Notes under the pieces: model-generated
The model's input: only the letters and a program-made list of their open reading frames with translations
The model's database searches: none
Told to the model about the DNA's origin: nothing
Made by a program: the position numbers and the translations under genes
Assembly: GCF_022581195.2 (NCBI RefSeq)
Contig: NC_061456.1
Span: 12,588,501-12,652,500, forward strand
Direction of reading: 5' to 3'
DNA from: Helicoverpa zea
Lineage: Eukaryota > Arthropoda > Insecta > Lepidoptera > Noctuidae
Length of the DNA: 64,000 nucleotides
Shown here: in pieces, positions 25,265-37,179 of the stretch
Layout: the number at the start of each line of letters is the position of its first letter
Numbering within the stretch: position 1 is the first letter of the stretch

Positions 25265-26044
25265 TTTTAACCGACTTCCCAAAAAGGAGGAGGTTATCAA
25301 TTCGGCCGGTATGTTTTTTTTTTTTTTTTTTTTTTTCTATGTATGTACATCGATTACTCCGAGGTTTATAGACCGATTTACGTGATTCTTTTTTTGTTCG
25401 ACGCGGAATAGCTGCCAGTTGGTCCCATAGTCATCAGGTCAGGATCTGATCATGGAAACCCTAAGAAATCGAGGGCAACCTTCGAAAGTTGTAGGTATAC
25501 ATAGGGTAAAAACTTGACACTCAGGTGTATGCCTAAAAACACTATACAACAGTGAAGGTTTGGAGTTGACCTGATGATGGAGACCAGAGAGGGTCGAGGG
25601 AACTCGACAACTGAATATGTAAACTACCTCGTGTTTGGGCTTATATTATTTGTATTGACGAGACCTTTGCAAAAGTGAAGGTTTGGAGCTGACCTGATGA
25701 TGGAGACCAGAAAAGGTCGAGGAAAATCGACACGTGAATATGTAAAATATCTCGTATTTGGGCTTATATTCTTTGTATTGATGAGAACTTTCCACTTATA
25801 TGGATAGGGACAACTATTCATATCACTGAAAAGCTGTAAATAAAAAACTTTTTTACAAAAAAATTAAACCGACTTCCAAAAACACTAAAAAGCAAAAAAA
25901 AAAACTAATTTTAGGTGCATCGGCCTAGAAGGCGGTGGCAAAATTAACTTAGTAACATTCATAAGGCACCGACTTCTAGGCCGATGCACCTAAAATTAGT
26001 TTTTTTTTTGCTTTTTAGTGTTTTTGGAAGTCGGTTTAATTTTT
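25265..26044 (+). mobile_element. Composite element family A, copy 2
   Basis: Begins TTTTTAACCGACTTCCC (25264-25280), GGAGGAGGTTATCAATTCGG and a T-run (25315-25336). Three diverged body units of about 122-126 bp start near 25447, 25573 and 25695 with GATGATGGAGACCAGA or a variant. The fold-back head has arms 25858-25937 and 25967-26044, with the conserved AGGTGCATCGGCCTAGAAG. Same order as copies 1 and 3, non-coding. Confidence 0.85.
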
Positions 26045-26089
26045 GATAATCGATAGCAGGTTTTGAAGAATATTATCAATACTGAAAGG

Positions 26090-26256
26090 TTGAAGAAGAG
26101 TTTGTTTGTTTAATTTTATGAAACACTGGATGGATTTGAAAAATATTTCAATATTAGATAGCTTATTTATCCAGGAAAGATATTAGGTTTCTTTTTACGA
26201 GGGTGAGTGATATTGCTCCCAAAGGACGTGGGTGAAACCATTGCCGCAGCTGGTAT
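26090..26256 (+). mobile_element. Possible worn Helitron-like or related repeat
   Basis: Contains GATGGATTTGAAAAATATTT, CGAGGGTGAGTGATATTGC and GGACGTGGGTGAAACC followed by CCGCAGCTGG, resembling the 3' portion of moth repeats that end near CTAG. The terminus has decayed to CTGG. Confidence 0.35.
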
Positions 26257-26659
26257 ATATTTGTTTAAAGGCAATTATGTATCTAATAAAAATGATGTCT
26301 CTCTGATGAAATGTTAAACTATAAACACTGTACAAAATAAATTGATTTATTCACGTTACCTAAATACCAATTTTCTTACTAACAGAATACAAGAAAACTA
26401 TCAAGTACTTAGTATTCTACAGCAGCAGTTGCCGGTCGGTAGCTTGTCGGTGAGGCAGTAGTAACCAATAATTCATCGGTGTAAGTGGCTCCCAGAGCAT
26501 TAGACTGTGGTCACCTTCAAGCCTTGGGGAGAACAAGTCGTGGCTTATATTAAATGTACTTACTCTATAATGTATGATGCTGGTTTTCCTTGTAAGGTTA
26601 GTTGGGAATGATAGTGTATTACATAATTACTTATAGTTAAGGATATGTATACCTATTTC

Positions 26660-26760
26660 ATTTTTTTTCTATCAGCCTATGTCACATGTAAGATGATGAC
26701 AGACAAAGAAACAGACATGCTGCGCTGACCCCAAATGAAATTGGGATGATGATGATTACA
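26660..26760 (+). mobile_element. SINE or RTE-LINE 3' tail fragment
   Basis: Ends GCTGACCCCAAATGAAATTG, then GGATGATGATGATT, the same style of tail as SINE family 1 (GACCCCAACATGATTGGG plus GATGATGATG). The preceding sequence is unrelated to the SINE body. Confidence 0.5.
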
Positions 26761-29740
26761 TTACCAACTGGTCAGTCCACCAAAGGACATTGACCTCTGC
26801 ATGCGTTTGAAATCTCAATTTATTTGGTTAACGTTAAAATTCTAAACATGTGTACAAAAAAAATAAAACATGCGTCTTATTCTCGAAAGAAAAATAACTT
26901 ATTTGTGTCGGGAACATAAACATAACGTAAGAGCTAAGTAATCTCGTGTAAAACAAGCAAAACGAAACGAAACTCACACTTCCAGAAACGAATAAAAAGA
27001 TATCCAGTTTTACGAGCAACGTTTTCTTTCTTATCTTTGGGAATCCGTCAAAAGCCCACTTTGATAAGACAGAACTAAACCCGACACATTTATCACCATA
27101 ATTTTTTTACAACCGCGGACATTCAAATGGTATTTTTCATTGAACTTTTGATTAATTCACTTTTTATGTCCGAAAGATGTCCTAAAAATTTTATGGACTC
27201 TCCTTTCCGAATTTCATGGAGAATTGTGGGTTTTGGCACATTAAAACTTTTTAGGGGTCGCGCAAAAATTATCTGGGATACCAAGCCAAAGTGAGTTAGG
27301 CGATGGAAAGTTTCGTTAAAAAACTTCTGCGGGTAATATTAAGTGAGTAAATTAAAATTGTTCGGAAACCTAAGTGGTCCTTTCGCCAAGAAGTTATTGT
27401 GTGCTCGCAAAGTTTTAGTTGTTTCTTTTGTATATTTCGTTTGACTTATTGAAATTGTTCTTATTTCGTGGATTTTATTATTAACCTCACTAGGTATTAA
27501 TATTAATCCGAATATAACTGTCTGTTTTTCACTGTTTATTGCTGAACCAATTGTATAACCGTAGTATGCATTCTGGTCAGCAACTCTCGATATTCGCAAC
27601 TGAAGTTACCTTATTTGGCTTAAATCGTGGAAAACAAATATCCCCAAATAAATACAGACAATAAGCTATTGATACAAAAGTCCACACCATCCGAATTCCG
27701 AACCTTATTACAAAATATTCCCCGTATTCCTAATAAATTAGGCTACGCACACACAAGCAAATAAATTACACTTCTCAACCCTAATTTAAATCCTTAATAA
27801 AAGTGCTTAACGGCTGTCACATTTTAACGATAATGAAGTTTCACAAGGACTGCCAGTTAAATAATATTAAACGGCACACATTTCCGTAATGAGACGCAAC
27901 AGATATTGTTTTGCGTCAAAAACAGGTGCTTGCGCTTGTTTTGTTTTTCAAACAAGATTTGCAGAAGGCTCACTCATAAATAGCTAGTACCTGCATACAT
28001 ATTCACATATCAAGAAACGGTGCTTTTGATTTCTGATTGCTACTATTTTTAAAATTAAATCTACTTTTTAAATATCAAAGTCACTATTATCTTATTCGTT
28101 ATCCCATAAAATTATATTTGAATGTACAAGAATGTACCTCAACATAGAATGAAATTATTAAACCAAAAATAGGATTGGATATTCGACTTGAATGATGAGT
28201 GAATGACGTGGGCTTTAATGCTTTTTAATTATTTTCCATCTTCAGAAGCTATATCAAAGGAATTTGTAATACAGGTAATTTAAATAAGCTTTTCAAAAAT
28301 TAAATCGGTTGCTTAACAAAATGCAGTACTTCTGCACATTTTTATTTCGTATACCGTGTCTCTGAAGTGATAACTCGCAGCTGTTGTCATCATTACTAAA
28401 ATTTCGAAGATAGGTATCGGTCTAATTCAGTATGTTGGACCTTTCAGCATTATTCGGGTTTCAGATGATGGAAAATTTTGATTAAAATTGTAATAAAGAA
28501 AATAAATAACATTGCGTTGGTGATTTGAGAAGTAAATGACTGTGGGTGGTCTTTAACGAGGGACATAATTAATTTTGTACTGATAAATGTTAGCGATTCA
28601 GGAAAATTATGTACTAAATTAAAAAAATAAAGCACGTGCGGTGTATTACTAGATTTTACGTATGTATATTATGTCAGAATGATTATGACGCAAATTAAAT
28701 TAAATTTGTTTTTATCCATATAGTACTAAATTTAGTTTAGTATTAAATTTGTTTTTATCCGTATAGTACATAGTACCTAGACCGTAGCTTTTTATCTAAA
28801 TTTTATCTAAGTCACATGGGATCTTCTCCGCACCGGGATAAATTATCTGCTAGTAAGTACCCTTCTTCGGCAAATGGGCTTTTTAACGCGTAATTCCTGA
28901 AAATAGCGTGATAAATCAAACTATTCAGTGTACAGTATATTATATTGGATTGATGAATTAATAAATATTCGGAAAACAAAACACCAAATCATCAAGAAAC
29001 TTATCCATTAAAACGTTCCCATTAACAAAATATCTTGAAATAATAAGACGTGAACTTTTTACCAGATTACAATCTGAAACTCGGTTCCGTTCCTATTTGG
29101 ATCATCCTAAAACATTCAATTCAATGGCTGATGATAAATTATTTATTAAATTGTAAATTTATTTTGACAAAGTGAGACCATCAAACGAATTTGCTATGGA
29201 AATAAGTGCGGATCTGTTTTCATTGAATTACTCTCTCAATTGTTAATTGAATTGAAATTTGTGCGTAAATTGAACTGGATTGTGGACGTGGCTTCGCTCT
29301 TGGAAAATGGGAACATATGCAGGTGATAAAATAGTTTCTTGCGATTTCACCCACATCCTTACTGATAAAAGGTTACCCAACGCCAAAATTCTGCTTCTTA
29401 GTAATATGATAAAAGCAACGTTTCTAAGGTTGTATGTACGGGTATGTCTTTATGTAGTTGATGAAGGAGTACTTTTCGGTTTACCTACTGAATGGATTTT
29501 GATGAAATTATAGCATCCATATTTTTATAAAATTAAAAAACTTGTTATTTATAATAATGTGCGGAATGAAGCGAGCTATTGTGCCCCGATTTAATGAGGC
29601 CAGTACATATCTTATTTACCTTAATATATTTTTTGCAAAACTATTACTATATGGAGCATTCATGTAGCATCCATAAAATTAATGACACGTTAACTCGTCT
29701 CGTCTCACAATGTTTCTGACCTCTAGTTCACTTACACATT
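26761..29740. other. Intron, no gene seen
   Basis: AT-rich with no exon recognised. A small 43-bp tandem duplication lies at 28700-28769 (unit contains TTTTTATCCATATAGTAC). A patch at 29275-29520 uses Helitron-like wording (TGCGATTTCACCCACATCC, TGGATTTTGATGAAATTATA) and may be a relic. Confidence 0.45.
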
Positions 29741-30976
29741 ATTTGCGATCATTAATTAAAGTTTATGTATTTATGTATTTTATGTATTTGTTTATGTATT
29801 AGTATGTATTTGAATTGAAATTTCGAATTTCGAATTTGAAATTTTGTATTAGTATGTATTTCAGTTGTATCGTCACACAAAAGTGAATGAGTTGGCAGCT
29901 ACGCTTGTTAAAATGAACAAGGACTTGGAGGTAGTCAAGAGTTGGTCTGACAGGTTCGGAGTGGCAGTTAATCCTGTCAAATGCCAAGCCATTATCATTG
30001 GTAGCTCAAGAGTTTTAGGAAAAGTAGACGCCCTTGGGTTGCCAACTTTGGTATTTGACGGGATAGCTATACCGTACAGCTGCTCTGTGAAGAATTTGGG
30101 CCTACAACTTGACTCCTCACTCAATTGGCAAGCACAAGTTGCAGCTGTCAGTCAAAAAATCACGAATACGCTGCGGTTTCTCTATCGCTTTAAAAACTTG
30201 CTACCTGTCCATGTAAAGGCAATGCTTATGCAAACCTTAATCTTTCCTATAATCGACTATGGTGATGTTTGCTACTATGACCTGAATGCAGATCTGCTCA
30301 ATAAACTAGACCGGCTTCTCAATAATTGCATTCGATTCGTCTTTAATCTTCGCAAGTACGATCATGTGTCAGCGTATCGAGCGCAACTTAAATGGCTACC
30401 GATAAGACAACGACGTGTGATGAGGGCATTAACTACTCTTTTTTCTATACTATATACCCCGTCTTCACCTGCATACTTAACCTCTCACTTTCAGTATGTG
30501 TGTTCACAGCACAATAAAAATCTCCGCTCCTCTAATAATCGTCTTCTTCATTGCCCTGCTCACCGTTCAGATATTATTCACTCTTCCTTCTTTGTTAAAT
30601 CTATCCTTCTCTGGAATGAGCTACCCTTGGAGGTCAGGATGGTAAATAGTCGACACACGTTTAAAATTAAACTGCGTAATCACATCCATGGCAAGTTGGC
30701 GGAATCATTACACTAGTTCATTTTCTTCACTTTCTTCTCTTGGATTCAGTAATATATATATATATTTTTATTATATTTATATATACATAAATATATTTAT
30801 TTTTATTTTCTTGCACTTATGCTCAAACTGTGTTGCACCTACCACTTCTGTTTCACCACCACCCTAAGGTAGACTGGCAGAGAACGCCTAAGGCGTTAAG
30901 TCCGCCGTTGTACAATGTGCATAAAGTATTTTAAATAAATAAATAAATAAATAAATATTTGCGATCATTAATTAAA
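29741..30976 (+). mobile_element. 5'-truncated LINE insertion with 20-bp target duplication
   Basis: ATTTGCGATCATTAATTAAA occurs at 29741-29760 and again at 30957-30976 and bounds the insertion. Inside are a low-complexity TATGTATTT-type leader (29761-29864), the coding remnant, and a 3' UTR with AAGGCGTTAAGTCCGCCG, ending in a (TAAA)n tail (30930-30956). Confidence 0.9.
29865..30716 (+). pseudogene. LINE reverse transcriptase, C-terminal part
   Basis: The open frame encodes about 280 residues lying downstream of the catalytic FADD in jockey/CR1-type reverse transcriptases: VKSWSDRFGVAVNPVKCQ (thumb region, compare WSDxxxLxxNxxKC), a VKNLGLQLDSSLNW block, and a C-terminal region ending LWNELPLEVR and IKLRNHIHG. 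The catalytic palm and the endonuclease are missing because of 5' truncation, so it cannot move by itself. The frame is uninterrupted, which suggests a fairly recent insertion. The first ATG is internal to the family protein, not a real start. Confidence 0.9.
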
Positions 30977-31337
30977 CTGCCTCGTTGGTCTAGTTGTCGC
31001 AAGTGTGGCTGCTGAGCACGAGGTCTCGGGTTCGATTCCCGAGTCGGGCCGAAATCGCTTTGTGGGTTTTAGAAGACTCACAAAGCAGCCCGAAGCCTGG
31101 AAGTTGGTGATTGATTCACCCGTGCATCGGAGAGCACGTAAATGTCGGTCCTGCGCCTGATCTCTTTCCGGTCGTGTCGGATTGCCGTCCCATCGGGCTA
31201 TGAGAGTGAAGGAATAGGGAGTGCACCTGTGTCTGCGCAAATGATTGTGCACTATAATATGTCCTGCGCAGTTGGCTAATCTCCTTACATGAGAACAGCC
31301 GCCGTAGCCGATAATCGGCTAGGAGGACATCATCATC
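30977..31337 (+). mobile_element. tRNA-derived SINE, family 2
   Basis: Begins CTGCCTCGTTGGTCTAGTTG (A box TGGTCTAGTTG), with B box GGGTTCGATTCCC near 31029-31041. The long body includes TGATCTCTTTCCGGTCGTG, and it ends in a CATCATCATC tail. A short duplication AATTAAA flanks it (30970-30976 and 31338-31344). It sits directly against the LINE at 29741-30976. A reversed fragment of the same family is at 46096-46235. Confidence 0.85.
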
Positions 31338-31428
31338 AATTAAAGTTTGATGAACTCTATTGACGCAGGCATTAACAAGCTAACACATGAACTAATAAGA
31401 CGCATTACACGCAAAGTCACTAATAATC

Positions 31429-31500
31429 TATATAAATGGGAAAGTACCTCTGTCTGTATGTTACGCTTTCAGATAAACTGATTGCTATATTTCTTTGAAA
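31429..31500 (+). mobile_element. Helitron-like 5' fragment
   Basis: CTATATAAATGGGAAAGTAC and CTCTGTCTGTATGTTACGC resemble the 5' portion of the Helitron-like copies in this window, but a different subfamily. No 3' end found. Confidence 0.35.
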
Positions 31501-32294
31501 AAATGCTAAGGACGTTATGAACCTTTTCAATGTACTACCTCGGCACAGGCCTCTTCTCAAACAAAATGTATATGATCATTAATCACCACGCATCCACTTA
31601 AGAAGAATTAGTTACTTCTGACTTTTAAAGCTCGGGTTTGGTTGTGTTTCCATTCGCCATTCAATAGTCTCTCATAGGACATACGTTACATATAGGACAT
31701 ACATGAAGTTTGTAATAACCACTTGGTTGAAGGTACAAATAATACCGGAGAAATACATACAAAATAAAGAAATAAATATCTTCTCATTAACATTAGAAAC
31801 CATAATAACTTTTTGCACATAACATTTCTTTTCATATTAACCGTACTTGAATTCACACGTTCCTTTATTAAGGACATTTTTTCCTTCGGCGCTTCGCTAA
31901 TTAGAAATGAATTAAACAAGCACTAGGGAACAAAAAGTCTTTCTCGCCTGTCAACGTATTTTATGGAAGCTGCTAATGTAAAAAATGTCGTAAGTGCTTC
32001 CAAGAATAATGGCTTTTATGACTTTAGGTTAATAATGTAAGTAGTTTTGGTATTATGTAGTTAAGTTAGGTACTATACTTAAGTTATAGATGAGGAATCT
32101 TATCATAGTCCGTATGAAGGTTAAACCTACGCACACCGGGACGACATGCCCCATGCATCATGTATTTTGCTATCTGTCAGAATACACTAGCTTATTCAAT
32201 ACTAAATTATCGGCTGACAGTAGGCCCACTGTTTATTCTTCAGTGTACAGTGACTCTAATGGTGACTGGGGCAGTATTAAAACTGCTATCTACT
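31501..32294. other. Intron, no gene seen
   Basis: No exon or repeat recognised. Short frames (31686-31919 minus, 32090-32296 plus) show no domain. Confidence 0.45.
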
Positions 32295-32857
32295 AGGGGT
32301 GATCCAAAAGTAATGATAAGAGGGTATTTGTAGACTTCATAAAAATCCAAAAAAAATTGTTTAGTTTCTTTATATACCCACTAGTTCAGGATAAAAAAAT
32401 CATATAATATATCATCATTTCTTGGAGATACAATCATTTGAATAGCGACGGTCGACAATAATTCATCAAACTGCGAGCAGGTGTGTTGTTCCATCAAGAC
32501 AACGCTCCGTCTCACAAACCTGCAGTTGCGATGACTGACATCCAAGAATCCGGGTTCGACATACTCGAACACCCACCCTATTCCCCAGATTTGGCCCCCA
32601 GTGACTTCTATCTCTTTCCTCGGCCCAAAGAACACCTGCGAGGCAAGAAATTTGAAGACAACAACGAAGTGATGGCTGCAGTTGAAGAATTTTCGGAGAG
32701 TCAGAGTAAAGATTTTTTTTTTAAAGGAATTCTTGGTTTAGCAAAAAGATGGACCAAGTGTATTGACTTATTAGGAGACTATGGTGAAAAATATATTTTT
32801 TTAATACCATTATTCACATTGTTTATTATCAATTATCATTACTTTTGGATCACCCCT
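32295..32857 (+). mobile_element. Internally deleted mariner transposon
   Basis: Perfect 25-bp terminal inverted repeats at 32295-32319 (starting AGGGGTGATCCAAAAGTAAT) and 32833-32857. Total length 563 bp against about 1.3 kb for a full mariner, so most of the transposase is gone. The expected TA target duplication is unclear: TA is present beside the left end only. Confidence 0.9.
32468..32800 (+). pseudogene. mariner transposase, C-terminal catalytic remnant
   Basis: Reads GVLFHQDNAPSHKP (second catalytic Asp in HQDN), followed by HPPYSPDLAPSDFYLFP (third catalytic Asp in SDF). Exactly 34 residues separate the two Asp, the DD34D spacing of mariner transposases. The N-terminal DNA-binding part and first catalytic Asp are missing through internal deletion, and no ATG precedes the fragment. 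The frame then runs on through the 3' inverted repeat. The ancestral protein would cut and paste mariner DNA at TA sites; this remnant cannot. Confidence 0.9.
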
Positions 32858-32920
32858 CGTATTAGGATACTACCTACTCATATTTTATTTACCTGTGTAT
32901 CTGTCTGTGTGTCTGTGTGA

Positions 32921-34280
32921 TTGGCAGTCGCTCCTTGTAAAACACTGGCAAATGATTACGTGTCCATCACATTGGCTGGTCACCACCCATATTTCCACAA
33001 ACGATTTTAAAAGAGACCAATGTTTACTCGTCCTGTTTTTACTGCACAGGATAGGAAATAGCAATCACCATTACAAATAGAAGCCAGAATTCGATGATTG
33101 ACTGAAATGTTTGACTGCTTCATAGTGTAGACAATAATAGCTCACCGGATTGCGGTCATAGCTTTGTTCAGGAAATCTGCAAAATTTCATCACATGTTGG
33201 TGATGAAATTTTGACTGACGTAACTGCATTGAATTTTGAATTAATTTTCGTTATTTGGTGGATGATAATTACGTTTTGCATTGCGTGGTTATGTCAGAAA
33301 ATAAATTAACAAACAACTGGTTTAGGTATCGAAAGCATGTTAGTCCTGTCTGTCAGTTGAAATATCATTCACAATACATAGACTTATTTCGGCCTTCATA
33401 TAATTGAGTTTTGGTTGTTGGTTTATTTATTTATATTATACTCTTATTATTTTACTTAAATAATCACTTATAACGTTGTATCAATAAAACATATCTTATT
33501 CAACCACAAAACAGATTTACAATCGAAAACTCAGAATCATCACTCTATTCTCAAAATCTTTTGCAAACAAACTTCAATTCACCAACAGTAATTAGACATA
33601 ACTGTCGACAGCATTAGACTAACCAACTGTCACTATCCACACTCTAAATTAAGATAGATCCTAACAGCCATATTCCTTTTATAATGCTCTACCAAAGAGG
33701 GAGGTTTATTTTAGGAATTGGCGCTTAAGCCTTTTTGTCAATCCACTGTCTAATATGAATTCCTCTTACCGAGGCAGGATGTTTGAATGATTCACGAGCT
33801 TTGGTGACTAATTATAAAAGCGGGGTTAGCTTTGTGTCCTCTTACGTTCTAATATTATTTCTGTGAAATATAAACGGGTAAGTAGATGGAGAAAAGTGTA
33901 CTACACAAAATTCAACCTTAACTACAAGTAGTTAGGGTTTAATTTTGTATAACAACAAAGCTTTGGATGTTTTAGTCGCTAATTGAAGAATTTGTACAAT
34001 GTGCACTACGTAAATTCTGTTTAATTAAATTCAAATAACTGGAGCTTGTTCAAACATTTTTAATTTCGGTTCAATTCATCTGAGTGTGTTGTACTAGCCA
34101 CATGAATGGGCGATCTCCTTTGTAAATCAAAATGTCTGCGAATTTTATGATGTTCCACTTATAAATGGAAAATTTTGATTATGGTTACTGCGGGCTGTTT
34201 ATTTAGTTGTGCATTAAAATTGTGAAAAAGCTTTGATAGCAATAAAAGCCGCTGATCTCGGATAAATAAAAAAAATGATT
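32921..34280. other. Intron, no gene seen
   Basis: Only a short SINE family 1 scrap at 32929-32960 (GGCAGTCGCTCCTTGTAAAA) is recognised. The rest is AT-rich and unassigned. Confidence 0.45.
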
Positions 34281-34314
34281 ACAGGTTTCATTGAAAGTTC
34301 TCTTTATATGTTCA

Positions 34315-34526
34315 CTAGCTTTCGCCCCGGCTTCGCCCGCGTTGTGTTCGGTTATATCGCGTTTCCAAGAGAATTCTTCAAAACCGGGAATAAAAACTAT
34401 CCTATGTTCTTTCTCAAGGTCAACTCTATCTCTGTACCAAATTTTATCAAAATCAGTTCAGTGGTTTAGACGTGAAAGTGTAACAGACAGACAGAGTTAC
34501 TTTCGCATTTATAATATTAGTAGGGA
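34315..34526 (-). mobile_element. Short non-autonomous Helitron-like element, copy 3
   Basis: The plus strand reads CTAGCTTTCGCCCCGGC at 34315 and ATTAGTAGGGA to 34526. The flanking bases are A at 34314 and T at 34527, which on the element strand gives the expected Helitron insertion between A and T. Body collinear with copies 2 and 4. Confidence 0.88.
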
Positions 34527-34659
34527 TGAAACCTGTAGCATAAATTAATACTTATTTAATGAGACTACTCAAGATTCGCGTCAGATGGGTTATCTAACAG
34601 TGGAAGAAAATTACAAGTCGGACCACTAGCAGTAAGATTAACGCGTTCAAGCAAACCAA

Positions 34660-34915
34660 CAGCTCGATGGCGCAATGGTCATCATGCCGGACCGCCGAAC
34701 CTGAGGTCCCGGGTTCGATTCCCGGTTCGGTCGACATTTGTGTGATGAGCATGCTTGTTGGCCGTGGTCTGGGTGTTATGATATGTATTTATAAATATGT
34801 ATATATAGCTATATGTAGTTTATCAGTTGTGTTAGCATCCATAACACAAGTTAATAAATGACTTACCATGGGGCTAACCGACCATGTGTGAAAAAGGTGT
34901 CCCGACATTATTTAA
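34660..34915 (+). mobile_element. tRNA-derived SINE, family 3
   Basis: CAGCTCGATGGCGCAATGG (A box TGGCGCAATGG) is followed by GGTCCCGGGTTCGATTCCCG (B box). The body contains TTGGCCGTGGTCTGGGTG, and the 3' part ends near GTCCCGACATTATTTAAA. It differs from families 1 and 2 outside the pol III boxes. No target duplication found, so the ends are approximate. Confidence 0.7.
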
Positions 34916-35379
34916 AAGCTCTAGGTACAGCTTTAGGGATAACAAGCATTCTTACAATAAGCCTTCAGTCAATCATTTTACATCACCCAAATAACTCAAC
35001 TCCATTGAGCACTTTTAAGCAAAGCTAATGGTCTAAAGATATAATCTTGAAAACCACAAGACTTCCATATTTCTTGATCTTTAGCTTGGTTGAGAAAACC
35101 TCATGAATAGCCCGACTAATTTGAAATGTAGCGAGAAGCAAGTCTTATTCATACGTCAGTTATATTAGCTGTAAGAATTTTAAAGTAGTCAGTTCTATAC
35201 TCCTTGAGTAAAATTCGGTTTGCTGTAAGTAAGTGAAATGGTTGGTTGCTGTTTTTTTTTTATGCTGATGAGTTGGTAGGTACACTATAAACACAGGTGT
35301 ACTTTTTCATTGAGTAAAAGAAACATGCAAATCAATCAATGCTTCAGGCAGGTGCCTCATTCTATGTCAACGTTGGTGC

Positions 35380-35459
35380 ATTAACTGCTTGAATGCCGCT
35401 AATAAGAGAACAAAAGAAAATCAATTGTGTCTCGCGTGTTATTGTGGATCCACGCTCCA
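35380..35459 (+). repeat. Short dispersed repeat D (about 70 bp), copy 1
   Basis: ATTAACTGCTTGAATGCCGC, then AAGAAAATCAATTGTGTCTC, then GCGTGTTATTGTGG. Matches 53691-53762 closely, 39629-39685 in part, and the reverse strand of 60121-60192. Confidence 0.7.
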
Positions 35460-35481
35460 GCATACAAGGGGGTTAACCTGG

Positions 35482-35600
35482 AATCAGGTTGCCTAGGCTG
35501 AGGAGATCGGATATGCAGTCCCGCTATGTAAAACACTGGTACTCAACTTCAACCGGTGAAACTGGAAGCCGGTCTCATCATAATTTGAATTGAGAACTTA
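35482..35600 (+). mobile_element. SINE family 1, 3' fragment, worn
   Basis: CAGGTTGCCTAGGCTGAGG, AAAACACTGGTACTCAACTT and GAAACTGGAAGCCGG follow the order of the second half of SINE family 1 with many substitutions. Confidence 0.6.
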
Positions 35601-36210
35601 TAGAAACCCTCCAAAAAGGAAGTAAATAAAATAAAAAATAAGAATTAGGTGAAATAAGGTTTAAAATCGTTACGTTCTATTTTCTACTAAAGCAGCGACA
35701 GTATACAGGGTGCTAATTAGGCAACACGTTAATCAAATTCAAATATTTATATTTAAATGAATCCATATTATGAAGGCATATTCAGTTCAGTTGATTTATG
35801 AATATTTAAGCTTAGTTTACATTTGAATAGTAATTTTCCATGCATACATTACCATTTGGCTTATTTGTTAAACTACCTTTATACTGACTTAAGTAATTTA
35901 GTTGAAGCAACTTTAGTATTCTTTTTTAAAATTGAAAAAATGAATGAAATTTATTTATTTTTTGTCTCATTCTAACTTTATTCAAAATCATTTTCTTCAC
36001 CTCTCCTTTGAAGTCTAACAAAATATTTCATGAAGTGACTAACAGGCTGAAAGAGATTTTTGACTAATTTAGCCAAAAAAATAACATTTAAATATTGGTT
36101 GATACCTGAAAAAGGTCAAAAGTCGTTACGCCGACCTTTTCTTTTGAGAAAATTTGCATAATTAATTTACCTTTGCTTACATAGCTGTGATATATTTAAT
36201 TACAGCAAAC

Positions 36211-36956
36211 TTGGTCAGTGGAAAGATTTTTTGAATAATGTGTCCTTGTTACAATATATTTTTCTGAACTGTGTGCTATATAGGTACGATGAATACATTT
36301 TTAATTTACCGACATCCCAGGAAGTAGGAGGTTCTCAATTCGGAAGTGTGAATAGGTATTTTGCTTGGCACTAAAAGACACGTCAGTAACTGTTTGAAAT
36401 CTTTGTGATTCCTCTACAACTCACACCTGGAGAAATCATTTTTTGTTATTGATAGAAAATAGTATTGTCATATAAACAATTCCCAAGTTTATCAAAACAA
36501 GGAAAGGGGAGTAAGTAGGCAAGCTTGTTCATCTTGTCCTAGAAACGCGTAAAGTATAAAAAATTTAACAAGACGACAGTACATTGGTCAGTGGAAAGAT
36601 TTTTTGAATAATGTGTCCTTGTTACAATATATTTTTCTGAACTGTGTGCTATATAGGTACGATGAATACATTTTTAATTTACTGACATCCCAGGAAGTAG
36701 GAGGTTCTCAATTCGGAAGTGTGAATAGGTATTTTGCTTGGCACTAAAAGACACGTCAGTAACTGTTTGAAATCTTTGTGATTCCTCTACAACTCACACC
36801 TGGAGAAATCATTTTTTGTTATTGATAGAAAATAGTATTGTCATATAAACAATTCCCAAGTTTATCAAAACAAGGAAAGGGGAGTAAGTAGGCAAGCTTG
36901 TTCATCTTATCCTAGAAACGCGTAAAGTATAAAAAATTTAACAAGACGACAGTACA
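36211..36956 (+). repeat. 373-bp tandem duplication
   Basis: Copy 1 is 36211-36583 and copy 2 is 36584-36956. By direct reading they differ at two bases (ACCGACATC against ACTGACATC, and CATCTTGTCC against CATCTTATCC). Each copy contains a worn family A terminus (GACATCCCAGGAAGTAGGAG, then GTTCTCAATTCGG). Confidence 0.95.
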
Positions 36957-37179
36957 TCGCGTCAACTTCGGAAACTTTCGCGTAACAAACAAAACGAAAC
37001 AAGTTTCCTTTTGGATGTGTGGTCCAAGTTATAAACGGTTCGATTTTTGAATGAAGCCAGTGCTACGTATTTGATTTTTAGTCTCAAGTATCTTCAATGT
37101 CATTTATTCGCCTCTGGAAATACACATTTCAAATAATTTTCAAAATATATAATGAATAATCAAGAGACACTCATATCTA

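Noticed and set aside
34661..34740. tRNA-like A and B boxes (also at 6851-7230, 9895-9960, 30977-31045, 60265-60330)
   Set aside because: The boxes are followed by SINE bodies and the cloverleaf arms do not pair as in a functional tRNA, so these are SINE promoters, not tRNA genes.
36211..36956. LTR pair of a solo or tiny retrotransposon
   Set aside because: The two 373-bp copies abut directly with no internal region, primer-binding site or TG..CA ends, so a tandem duplication is the better reading.
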